From Ophioderma brevispina (taxonomy: Eukaryota; Echinodermata; Ophiuroidea; Amphilepidida; Ophiodermatidae), in the NCBI GenBank assembly GCA_023653785.1, contig JAMKCH010072263.1, positions 1-64,000 of the forward strand: 64,000 nucleotides of DNA, read 5' to 3'. Shown here piece after piece: positions 37,563 through 48,885 of the stretch. Each line of letters opens with the position of its first letter. Position 1 is the first letter of the stretch. The notes under the pieces are model-generated. The model worked only from the letters and a program-made list of their open reading frames with translations. It was not told where the DNA came from and made no database searches. The translations under genes and the position numbers were made by a program.

Positions 37563-37623
37563 GGGTTTGTAGAGGAGCGATATATCTATCGCTCCCCTAC
37601 CAACCCTGGCTTGATAGCTTAGA
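37546..37623. repeat. Strong hairpin between two divergent tRNA-like heads
   Basis: About 36-bp arms, TGAGTTATCAAGTCAGGG... and ...CCCTGGCTTGATAGCTTA, meet at GGAGCGATATATCTATCGCTCC. The left arm is the 5' end of the minus-strand tRNA-like head. The right arm begins a weaker plus-strand head. Confidence 0.65.
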
Positions 37624-37662
37624 AAGGTCTGGGCATGGTATTGCACCTTGGGTTAGTTCAAA
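37609..37662 (+). repeat. Second, weaker tRNA-like head (plus strand)
   Basis: CTTGATAGCTTAGAAAGGTC resembles an A-box region and GGGTTAGTTCAAAG a B-box. It starts inside the hairpin and points away from the minus-strand head. Confidence 0.3.
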
Positions 37663-38949
37663 GACTTATTATATGGAATATCTATGATCATAGTAATGCA
37701 TGTCCATTGTTTTAAAAAAGAGCTTCCACCTCAGATATTAACAGAATTTACAGTTCAAAACAATTTGCACTGCTTTCTTCATAATTAAAACAATACTTAT
37801 TGCAAACTTAATCCTGCCACACCTGTCCTTTTTTGTAATGAAAAAACCTCATCTGTATGTACTTAATTCAAACCTTTCATTAGGTATCTGTGATTTCATA
37901 AATCAGACCAGCTTGGAATTCATAACTTTTCAATATACTATATCTTTGAACAGGAGTGTCACAATAATAAAGAATCAAAAACATAGTTTAGAGTTGGACA
38001 TGACTTTAAAAAGTGGGTTAACATTATTATGAGTAGAGGCAGTTTATATTTTTTAATATTTTTGTTTCTAGTCCTGCACTTTATTGATACACGCTGTAAA
38101 TTAAATTGGACGAAAACATGGATAAACTACAAGTCCAGGAGACGGACAAAAGTCTATAAGTGCAGCACCAATTCCTCTTAAGAATACGAATGACCAATCA
38201 ATACTCTTCATCTCTTAAACGTCACAACTTGGGTGATGCCAGCTATAAAATACAGATGGCTTTTATGACATCTTCTCCCAAATGACCTCATCAATCACAT
38301 CCGTAATGTACTTGGCCAATTTTATCTGCTGGACCCATTGCACTATCTGTATGAAGAGTATACACTTTAATTTATCAGTGCTACTTACATGCCTTGAATG
38401 GCTTTCTGATGGAAACTACTTCCTTAAGATTGCTTTGAGGAGACTAATTTTCCGTCTGTCTCACGTGAGAGGATGTCTATTCATATTTTGATGACTTCAC
38501 TGAAGGCATCAATCAAACTGATGGATTCAAAGCATTCTTAATTTTTTACATTCACATTATTGAAGCTAAAAAATTTCATCATTATTGGTAACATATCCAT
38601 ATTTTCTGGTGATTATTATGAGAATGATCAGAATATCAAGGCAAATCAGTTTTTTACTCTGCGTTTTTTTTCAAGGGGGTGAAGGGGTCTTGACAAGGTA
38701 AACATTGTGCAGCTTGTATAAAAAATACAATATAAACCAGTGAGTTGATCATATTACCTTAGACTAGGCAATGGATTGTGGATGAATTGATTCACTCATG
38801 GTACCTAAAATGATTTCACTCTATAGCATTTATCTACATAACCGTTATCTACTAATCAAAGGTATTTTATCAAGATGCCTTCATCAATACTATATGTGAA
38901 TGTGCACAAAATTGAATTTCTGGTGTGTCAACCTGGTTTCTATGCACAT
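37663..38949. other. Gene-free stretch
   Basis: From about 38230 on, isolated decayed copies of 'gatgacttcatcaat' appear as an outer fringe of the following minisatellite. Confidence 0.35.
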
Positions 38950-40880
38950 GAGTAGATGACCTTTTTAATGTGACATCTAATATGGATGACTTCCTCAATG
39001 CTAACAAATATACAAGATAGTTTTATTCTTAGAGTTGTACACATCAGAGAAAATTATGTAACAGAGGTCTAGGAGCTTTAACGAATGCTATAATTTACCT
39101 AAAGTGATGTCATCACTGGTTCTATCAACCTAAGATGACCTCAATACTCTTATCTACCTAGGATGACTTCATTAATGATCCTATCAATCTGAGATGACAT
39201 CAATTCTCCAATCTACCTAAGATGACTTCATCAATGTTCCTATTTAAGAAGACTTCATCAACACTTCTGAGACGATTTCAACAACACCCCTATCTACCTA
39301 AGACGACTTCATCAATGCTCCTATCTACCTAAGATGACATCTATTAAAGATGACTTCATCATAACTCTTAACTCCTATCTGCATAAAATGATATTATCGA
39401 GTAGTTCCAATCTACTTAAGAAGACTTCATCCATGCTCCAATCTACCTAAGATGACTTCATCAATGCTCCTATCTAGGACGACTTCATCAATGCTCCTAT
39501 CTGATGATTTCATCAATGCTCTTATCTACTTAAGACAACCTCATCAATGTTCTTATCTGCTTAAGATGACTTCATCAATGCTCCCATCAATGCTTTTATC
39601 TACATAAGATGAATTTATCAATGCTCCAAACTATGTACAATGACTTCAATGCTCCAAACTAAGATGACTTCATCAATGCTCCATTACTTCTATCTACACA
39701 AAATGACTTCGCCAATGCTCCTGTCAACCTGACTTGACATCTATTAAAGACTTCCATCAAAACTCCTATCTGCATAAAATTATATTATCTACCTAAGACA
39801 ACTATCAATACTATCAATGGTAACTTCATCAATGCTCTTATCTAAGATGACTTCATCAATGCTCCTATCTACCTAAGATGACTTTGTTTCCTCCATCTAC
39901 TTAAGACTACTTCATCAAAAGCTGCTATCTACTTATGATAACTTCATCAATGCAATCTACACCCAATGACTTTATCAATGCTCGAGATGACTTCATCATT
40001 ACTTCCACCTAAGATGACTTCACTAATGCTCCTAGCAACCTGAGATGACATCAATGCTCTAATCTACCTAAGATTACTTTATCAATGTTGCGATCTACAC
40101 CTGATGACTTCATCAATTCTCCAATCTACCTAAAATGGCTTCACCAATACTCTTAAGATGACTTCATTAATGTTTCTAAGATGACTTTGTCAATGCTCCA
40201 ATCTACCTAAGATGACTATCAATGCTCCTACCTACCTAAGATGACTGTCAATGTTCCTAGCTACCTAAGATGACTTCATTGATGCTCCTATCTACATTAG
40301 ATGACTTTACCAATGCTCCAACCTACTTAAGACTTCAATAATGCCCCAATCTACCTGAGATGACATTATCAATGCTCCAATCTACCTAAGATGACTTCAT
40401 CATTACTACTATCTACATAAGTTGACTTCATCATTAAGATGACTATCAATGCTATCTAGTTAAGATAACTTCTCCAATGCTCCTACACCTGGTGACTTCT
40501 TTAATGCTCTTAAGATGACTTTATTAATTCTCCAATCTTCCTAAGATGATTCATCAATGTTGTTATCTACACCTGATGACTTCATCAATGCTCCTACCTA
40601 CATATAATGACATTATCAATGCTCTATCTACCCAAGATGACTTCTAACTAGGTAAGATGACATTAATGCTCCTATCTATATGAGATGACTTATCAATGCT
40701 CATAACTAATTTAAAATTATTATCAATGCTCCTATTGACTTTATTGATGCTTGACTTTATTGATGCTTCTAAGATGTCATCAATGCTTCTGTCTATGATC
40801 ACTTCAATGTACACATCTACCTAAGATGGTCCCATCTTCATAAGATGACTTATGTTCTCATCTACCTAGGTATGAGCATT
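38950..40880. repeat. Degenerate 31-bp minisatellite, about 1.9 kb
   Basis: The unit is close to 'aagatgacttcatcaatgctcctatctacct', with many shortened, lengthened and substituted copies; several dozen can be counted. It ends where the first copy of a 2-kb duplication begins, and one more unit lies inside that duplication. Confidence 0.9.
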
Positions 40881-42888
40881 GATAAAATCGTCCTATCTAC
40901 AAGTAGGGCACACCTTAAAGCATACATTTGCAGACAGCTATGCTGTAGTAGTACAGATCTTCAAATTCACAGAAAAGGGAACTTAACAAAAACACATAAC
41001 AGATTCAGGCTGACTGAGATGACTTCATCAACCATCTTCCTCTAGGTACAAAGGTTAATACAAGGTTAAGAAAAACAAAATATTAAATGAATTGTTAAAT
41101 TATAATTATGCACTTTGAATCTTACCTTGAATCTGGTTATCCTGATCCCAATTTGCAATCCTCTCGAATGATCCATCTGGAATCCAATCCTTGTGACATC
41201 CAACACTCAAGCATCCTTTTGATATTTATCCATTAACAATGGCAGTATATGATTCTGGCTCTAACTAGCAGTTGTCCAAAGCAGATATACATTCTAGCAA
41301 ATTGACATTAGTTTATTTATGCATAGACAAACAGGTTTTTACTTCAATTGATGGCAGTTGGTTGTGGTGATCGTGTAAGGTGTCCTTTGTCCATTTTTTT
41401 TATCCTGGGTGTCCATTTTTTTTATCCTGGGATTATTCATTTTTGTCAGTTTACATGAATCAGATGATATCTGCTGACTTCTAAGTCAAATCAGGTTGGT
41501 CAACATTCATGAAAGTACAGTTTTTGCAACTTACAAATATGATAACCCATTGAGAAAGCACAGTAATTTCCAGAGGTTGATGTAGATAGAGCCGTCTGTT
41601 ACGAGCTGGAACTTGATATGAGTTGTAGTAATTGTGAATTTTATTAGTTAAATCATCATAGGCTAGCACAATGACTTGGGTAATTGATCCATATGGTGGC
41701 TATGCTATATCATTGGATTACAGTAAAAATATGAAGGCCATCAGGTTGTACAGCTTGAGGAAAAACAGCAAAACAGCAAGATGTGATGAAGTATGGGTAA
41801 CCAACAGCATTCTGGGATATTGATGAAGCCCTAGATCTTCAGATAAAACAGCACTGATGACTTTCAGGCAGCGATGGTATCGATGAAGCTGCAAATGCTG
41901 AAATGCAAATTAGCGCACACGGCAAAGCAAAATTAATGCACACAGGCAAATGGGGCGGACGCAAACATTAGAACTAGAGAAGACCCATGGTAAAGACAAA
42001 TTATCAAAATAAAATAGGCCCCAGCATGCTTTTTTGCAAATTATGTTCAATATGATTAAAACAATTTGCTAATGTTATTTGTAAAAGAAGCTTGCAAATT
42101 AACTTTTTAAATTAATGTGTTATCGTATTATGATAAAAAACATGCAAAAGTGATAACAAATTGATATTAAAATAATTAAGGCATTGCTAAAGCTTCAGGC
42201 CATGATATTAAGAAGTGTGAATGTAATACTATGTCAATGCTTGTGCAATATAGCAGCATCATTACTTGGCATACAATGAAAGCTAGTAAAATGTTGACTT
42301 TTAATAAAAAGGGAACACTTATGTTTAGATTGATACCTTTTAGTTTTAAGAACTATTTTTAAATTTTAGCCTAGCCCATGATACATTCATCAGATGTGGT
42401 TTATATAGGTTTACCATATTTTATATTGTATTTCATCAAATTGGCATGGTTTTATATTAACAGTTTCATTTTCAAAAAGTTTTCATTTAGCTGTAAAATC
42501 TTGATTTGAAATTGATTTAAACCAACCATATGAATGGAAATAGATTGGTATGTAGTTGGTTGTAAGTATTATCTGTAATGAACCACTTATTTGGTTTAGT
42601 GTGTTCCCTTTTTATTTCTTAAATTAAATATATTAGCAAAAACTTATGAACAAAATGTCAAATTGGATCTTAGAACATTTTTAAATGACATACACAGTAT
42701 GTACCTACTGGTGACCTAGGAGATATTCAGATGTTGTCTATAACTTACAAGAGAGTATACCAACCCAGCAAAAAGTTGTGTTTTTTTTAAAAACAAATCA
42801 GAGTAATGTAATAAAGCTTGATGTGTAACAATCAATAATGCCACTTTAAGGTAGAACCACTTATTTCACATTGCTTTCAAACATCTCA
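40881..42888. repeat. Duplication 1, copy A
   Basis: About 2.0 kb, repeated head-to-tail at 42935-45135 with nearly identical sequence. It starts GATAAAATCGTCCTATCTAC and ends ...AAACATCTCA before a C run. It lacks two insertions present in copy B. Differences are small indels (for example 5 bp near 41704) and scattered substitutions. It contains a 25-bp direct repeat 'gtccattttttttatcctgg' near 41390. No gene is recognised in it. Confidence 0.95.
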
Positions 42889-42934
42889 CCCCCCCCCCCC
42901 CCCCCCCCCCCCTTTTTTTTTTTTTTTTTTTTTT
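42889..42934. repeat. C24-T22 junction of duplication 1
   Basis: A run of 24 C followed directly by 22 T joins copy A to copy B. The C run corresponds to the one ending copy B at 45136-45156. The T run has no counterpart next to either outer end. Confidence 0.95.
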
Positions 42935-43151
42935 GATAAAATCGTCCTATCTACAAGTAGGGCACACCTTAAAGCATACATTTGCAGACAGCTATGCTGT
43001 AGTAGTACAGATCTTCAAATTCACAGAAAAGGGAACTTAACAAAAACACATAACAGATTCAGGCTGACTGAGATGACTTCATCAACCATCTTCCTCTAGG
43101 TACAAAGGTTAATACAAGGTTAAGAAAAACAAAATATTAAATGAATTGTTA

Positions 43152-43278
43152 AATTATAAGGAAAGAATTTAGTATTCTGCCACAGGCTACGAATTCGGCA
43201 ACGTTAACGGAATAAACCGCATGTTAAAGGTGCCGAATTTTAAGTGGTGGCAGAATACTAAATTCATCCCAATTATAA
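43152..43278. mobile_element. Hairpin element FB4 with perfect 8-bp target duplication
   Basis: The 111-bp insert (43160-43270) starts GGAAAGAATTTAGTATTCTG and ends with the mirror CAGAATACTAAATTCATCCC. Arms continue GCCAC/GTGGC and AATTCGGCA/TGCCGAATT, with TTAACGGAATAAACC near the tip. AATTATAA occurs at 43152-43159 and 43271-43278 but only once at the matching place in copy A, so this is a real insertion with an empty-site control. Confidence 0.92.
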
Positions 43279-44342
43279 TTATGCACTTTGAATCTTACCT
43301 TGAATCTGGTTATCCTGATCCCAATTTGCAATCCTCTCGAATGATCCATCTGGAATCCAATCCTTGTGACATCCAACACTCAAGCATCCTTTTGATATTT
43401 ATCCATTAACAATGGCAGTATATGATTCTGGCTCTAACTAGCAGTTGTCCAAAGCAGATATACATTCTAGCAAATTGACATTAGTTTATTTATGCATAGA
43501 CAAACAGGTTTTTACTTCAATTGATGGCAGTTGGTTGTGGTGATCGTGTAAGGTGTCCTTTGTCCATTTTTTTTATCCTGGGTGTCCATTTTTTTTATCC
43601 TGGGATTATTCATTTTTGTCAGTTTAACTCAATCAGATGATATCTGCTGACTTCTAAGTCAAATCAGGTTGGTCAACATTCATGAAAGTACAGTTTTTGC
43701 AACTTACAAATATGATAACCCATTGAGAAAGCACAGTAATTTCCAGAGGTTGATGTAGATAGAGCCGTCTGTTACGAGCTGGAACTTGATATGAGTTGTA
43801 GTTATTGTGAATTTTATTAGTTAAATCATCATTGGCTAGCACAATGACTTGGGTAATTGATCCATATGGTGGCTATATCATTGGATTACAGTAAAAATAT
43901 GAAGGCCATCAGGTTGTACAGCTTGAGGAAAAACAGCAAAGCAGCAAGATGTGATGAAGTATGGGTAACCAACAGCATTCTGGGATATTGATGATGAAGC
44001 CCTAGATCTTCAGATAAAACAGCACTGATGACTTTCAGGCAGCGATGGTATCGATGAAGCTGCAAATGCTGAAATGCAAATTAGCGCACACGGCAAAGCA
44101 AAATTAATGCACACAGGCAAATGGGGCGGACGCAAACATTAGAACTAGAGAAGACCCATGGTAAAGACAAATTATCAAAATAAAATAGGCCCCAGCATGC
44201 TTTTTTGCAAATTATGTTCAATATGATTAAAACAATTTGCTAATGTTATTTGTAAAAGAAGCTTGCAAATTAACTTTTTAAATTAATGTGTTATCGTATT
44301 ATGATAAAAAACATGCAAAAGTGATAACAAATTGATATTAAA

Positions 44343-44424
44343 ATAATTTCAAAGCCGTGTCTCTTACACCACTCAGATATATTTAATATAAACCAAACCA
44401 TGGATCAAAGTATAGAACATAATT
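44343..44424. mobile_element. 76-bp extra segment flanked by ATAATT
   Basis: Present in copy B, absent from copy A at 42182-42187. ATAATT flanks both sides once and is single in copy A, so either a 70-bp insertion with a 6-bp duplication or a microhomology deletion in copy A. The ends are not inverted repeats. Confidence 0.6.
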
Positions 44425-45153
44425 AAGGCATTGCTAAAGCTTCAGGCCATGATATTAAGAAGTGTGAATGTAATACTATGTCAATGCTTGTGCAATATAG
44501 CAGCATCATTACTTGGCATACAATGAAAGCTAGTAAAATGTTGACTTTTAATAAAAAGGGAACACTTATGTTTAGATTGATACCTTTTAGTTTTAAGAAC
44601 TATTTTTAAATTTTAGCCTAGCCCATGATACATTCATCAGATGTGGTTTATATAGGTTTACCATATTTTATATTGTATTTCATCAAATTGGCATGGTTTT
44701 ATATTAACAGTTTCATTTTCAAAAAGTTTTCATTTAGCTGTAAAATCTTGATTTGAAATTGATTTAAACCAACCATATGAATGGAAATAGATTGGTATGT
44801 AGTTGTTTGTAAGTATTATCTGTAATGAACCACTTATTTGGTTTAGTGTGTTCCCTTTTTATTTCTTAAATTAAATATATTAGCAAAAACTTATGAACAA
44901 AATGTCAAATTGGATCTTAGAACATTTTTAAATGACATACACAGTATGTACCTACTGGTGACCTAGGAGATATTCAGATGTTGTCTATAACTTACAAGAG
45001 AGTATACCAACCCAGCAAAAAGTTGTTTTTTTTAAAAAAGCAAATCAGAGTAATGTAATAAAGCTTGATGTGTAACAATCAATAATGCCACTTTAAGGTA
45101 GAACCACTTACTTCACATTGCTTTCAAACATCTCACCCCCCCCCCCCCCCCCC

Positions 45154-45717
45154 CCCAATCACATACTGTCATATTTCACATTTTTGAGGTTTTGGCAAAA
45201 TTTGGCATCATGTTCTACAAATCCACCAAGTTTCAAGATGTGATGTCGCTTAATGAGTTTATTTTTATGGATTTGTCTTTCTCAAAATTAGCATATATGT
45301 GTTTCACATACTGTAGCATTTTGAAATCACCATTCATTTACACGTTTATATGGCATTCTATTTTGACTATTGTAAAAAAAAAACATCGATAGAGATCTAT
45401 TTCATCATATATGTATTTCTATTGTACAGAACAATTTTTAACATAGTGACGATCTATTTTACATGCACTGAAAAACAAAATTTGTGTCATATTTTGCAAT
45501 TTGCATTATTTTCATTTTTTAATAAACACAAATAATTGCAGTTCTAAATTTTGGTTATGTTGAATATTAAACTTCATAATGTTTTCTTCAAAATAGTAAA
45601 GTAAACCTGGTTCTTTTATGCTTGCTTCATGGTATAGGCATGAAATGCCCCGGGAGATATTCAGTCGCGATTTTCTCCGAAAACATGTTTTGTAAAGTAC
45701 AACAGTATGTGATGTGG
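45154..45717. mobile_element. Inverted-repeat element with ATCACATACTGT ends
   Basis: CCCAATCACATACTGT at the left (inside the end of a C run) mirrors ACAGTATGTGATGTGGG at the right. About 560 bp, AT-rich, no transposase. The 74-codon minus ORF spanning its right half is probably chance. Confidence 0.55.
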
Positions 45718-47459
45718 GTGACGATCTGTTGTGCACAATAATATATCGTATTGTCTGTAACAGTAATAATTGACCCAGGGAATGACACTTTTAAAGGGGA
45801 TATTTATGATAGATCAATTGTTCAGTTATAATTTCCATTGCAAACCATAGCCAGCACCATCTGGGAATACCATGGTGCTACACACACAAAAGGGATTTAT
45901 GTTTGAACAAGATCAAAACAACAATGGCTGCATCCATCACTGTATGAAATTAGCATACTGGCTTGCTAAAATAGTCTATGTTACACATTTTAATAAATCA
46001 ATCAACACTTATCAAATATCTCCACTTTAATTTGATGATGTACTGGGTGAGTTGTGCACATTTCATCCAGTTTCAGGTTTGCAAATTTGCCACTGATTTT
46101 GCTATAGTGATTGTTAATTACCAGTGTTTTCTAAGGCATGGCATGATTCTGGTATTTTTAGAGCAAGTGGTAAAAGGAAAAAAATAGAATTTTTAGAGGG
46201 GGCAATTATTACAGCCAATACGGTACCCAACAAATTTGTAATTCCTGATCTGTTTTCTTTGACCTTTTATAATTCCAATTGAACCACTTTAGAGAATCTT
46301 TTCTCATGTAATTTTGTATCTAATAATTACGTTGATCTTTCTACAAGTCATGAATTCAAGCTTAAATACATTCGCCACTGTTAACAATTGATAATTTGCT
46401 GTATTTTCTTCAGCAATCTTCAGCAATAAAATCAAACTCGATCATCAGTAAGTGTTATGACAGCAAAGATAGGCTGCAATTACATCACTACTTTACTTTC
46501 TATAGTATGAAAGCTTGTTTCAAAAGGATGGACTAACTATCTTCAAAGATGGAAAACTTAAAAATGCTCTAGAGATCCAATTAAATGCTTAAGAAATCTT
46601 TTGCTCATTTAAAATATCACTCACTCCTTTTCAGTTCATTATGACAAGAGATGTTTACTCAACCCCATCTAGATCAGTGCAAAAGAAAACTATGATAGCT
46701 GCCTTATATTAGATTTATTCTATGGAGTACTCGGTTGAGTATCTTGGGGGTGCTTTTGGGCGTTGCATCACCCCCGAGTTTCATGCCAAAACATGCAAAA
46801 TCAGCATTTTTAGCTATTAGAGATCTCCCCCCCCCCCATCCCCCTCAAACAGCCAGGTTTGGATATGCAAGTGGTACTGGTTATGTCCATCTTAGTCAGA
46901 TCTTAGTCATCTGCAGGTGAAGACTTAATTCCATTTGTCAAAGTGTACAGGAAATGGAAATTCTTACCAAAAAATGATTCAAATTTAAAGGATAAGGTAA
47001 ACTTTTTCATCCATTAAATCCAATTTGGTGTAAATTCTACCCTAAATTGTTAAAAATTACCAGTGTTATACAAGACCATTTTTGGGTGAATTATATGTAT
47101 TTTGATGCCCAACCATATTTCACAGCTCACTTCATTCACATTTGGCAAAAAAATCCTAAATTATGCCTTGAGGCTGAATATGAAACCAATCTTAGCAGCA
47201 AGTGTTTTTTTCCTCTGCAACCCCTCTTGTAGGAATTTAGCCCAAGGGTTTCCACTGCTGGAAGCTGCTGCGCTAATGGGGCAACACTCATGATGTATGT
47301 AACATTAAATATACGGCAGCTATCATAGAATCTTCTCAATACTAAAAGATAGCCAGTCACCACAAACTGACACACTCTCATATCTAGGGTACAATGCATG
47401 ACCCACATACAACCCCCAGTAAGAAATTGAGCCCATTTGGTTTCTGAAAACCATTATTT
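45718..47459. other. Mostly gene-free stretch
   Basis: Contains family F repeat copy 2 (below). Nothing else supported. Confidence 0.35.
46743..46880. repeat. C-tract-bearing dispersed repeat (family F), copy 2
   Basis: 'acccccgagtttcatgcc', 'aacatgcaaaatcagca', 'ctattagagatct', a C run and 'agccaggtttggata' follow the same order as 13543-13660. Confidence 0.5.
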
Positions 47460-47623
47460 GTACTGAGGGTAGACGTTTCATATAGAAGTCCCATTGATGC
47501 AAATAAGGTATTACAATTGATTCCGTCATGTGCTGTATGGTGTTGTGCAGTAGCGCTTGATGGAATGAATGGCAATACCTCATTTGCAATGGGACTTCTG
47601 TATGAAACGTCTACCGTACTGAG
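47460..47623. mobile_element. Hairpin element FB5 with perfect 8-bp target duplication
   Basis: GTACTGAG at 47460-47467 and 47616-47623 brackets a 148-bp element starting GGTAGACGTTTCATATAGAA and ending with its mirror TATGAAACGTCTACC. Arms continue GTCCCATTG.TGCAAAT and GGTATTACAATTGATTCCGTCA, pairing with TTGATGGAATGAATGGCAATACC. It is closely related to FB6. Confidence 0.92.
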
Positions 47624-48556
47624 ACATCAAATGGGTTAACATTCATCTACACTGCTGTATGTAATTCATGCAACTGTGCCCTAGATAATGAGAGTGTAAG
47701 GGAACCAAAAGACCAATAAAAAATCCTATAAATGAGCTAGTTTTGTTGAAAAGGTGGAAAGTGTTTACTACATTTAGAGAACAAACAAACACAGAAAATT
47801 CATCATATTGTTACATTAAAAAAGGAGAGAAAGGGGATAAGCATGTTCACACAATTTCACTTCATGGTCATTAGAGGGAAAGGAAATGGAGAAAGGGAAG
47901 GGGAGGCCTTTCAACAAAACTTGCTACACTTAAGGAATTTTATAGCTCTTTTTGCAGTTCCTTTGTTAAATCTTATAAGTAGACAGCATACACTACATTT
48001 TCCCACATTGAAACTATTACTTAGATGATAAAAAATAATGAACCAACACCACAATGGTAAGTGATTTTATTTAAACAAACAAAAGATTCCTACAAATGTT
48101 AAAACATGCTTATTAAATTAAACTGAAAAATTAAAATTAATAAATGTGACCAAACAGAGCCAAATATACCAAAACTGGTATACATAAGAAAATAAAATAT
48201 CAAAAATGTGAACTGTTTTTAAATAGCCACATTTTTTCTGAAAATTTTTTGAGAAGGCTAAAGCTGGATGTAGTAAGATGACCAAAGAAAGTTTGATTGT
48301 TAACGAAAAGCTTGCAAAAAGTTTTCTTTCATATAGAATTGCGTTGTGTGAAATATCACAAACATGTTCGAATAAATTTAACAATTTGAAAAATCACAAA
48401 ATCTGCTCGCTTGAATTTGTTCCTTATCAAACCTAACTTGAGTTAACCCCTTGCAACCCTGGTACATTCTGTATTTGTTACAACACTAAGTCAGTGGCTT
48501 TGGAATGGTTTTGGCAGTCACTTGGAAGCCATCTTCAAAATCACTGATCAAAGACT
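47624..48556. other. Gene-free stretch
   Basis: AT-rich; no supported feature. The last ~100 bp is the flank shared with 63460-63520. Confidence 0.35.
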
Positions 48557-48885
48557 AGGCTTGTTTGGATTCATTTGAATACACCCAAGATTTGGCTTGT
48601 TTGGATTCATTTGAATGCACCCAAGATCAGGCTTGTTTGGATTCATTTGAATGCACCCAAGATTAGGCTTGTTTGGATTCATTTGAATGCACCCAGATTA
48701 GGCTTGTTTGGATTCATTTGAATGCACCCAAGATTAGGCTTGTTTGGATTCATTTGAATGCACCCAAGATTAGGCTTGTTTGGATTCATTTGAATGCACC
48801 CAAGATTAGGCTTGTTTGGATTCATTTGAATGCACCCAAGATCAGGTTTTTTTGGATTCATTTGAATACACCCAAACTAGACTTT
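48557..48885. repeat. 36-bp minisatellite, nine units
   Basis: The unit is 'aggcttgtttggattcatttgaatgcacccaagatt'. Nine copies, one of them 35 bp, with the outer ones most diverged. The length is a multiple of three and lacks stops in one frame per strand, so both strands show an artificial repetitive ORF (12-residue repeats LNAPKIRLVWIH and GCIQMNPNKPNL). Confidence 0.95.

Larger units (their letters stand above)
42935..45135. repeat. Duplication 1, copy B
   Basis: Matches 40881-42888 throughout, but carries a hairpin element (43160-43270) and a 76-bp extra segment (44349-44424). It ends at a C run continuous with the next element. Confidence 0.95.

Noticed and set aside
47224..47296. tRNA-like sequence on the minus strand (TTAGCGCAGCAG ... 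GGGCTAAATTCC)
   Set aside because: A- and B-box resemblance is weak and the arms do not fold into a cloverleaf.
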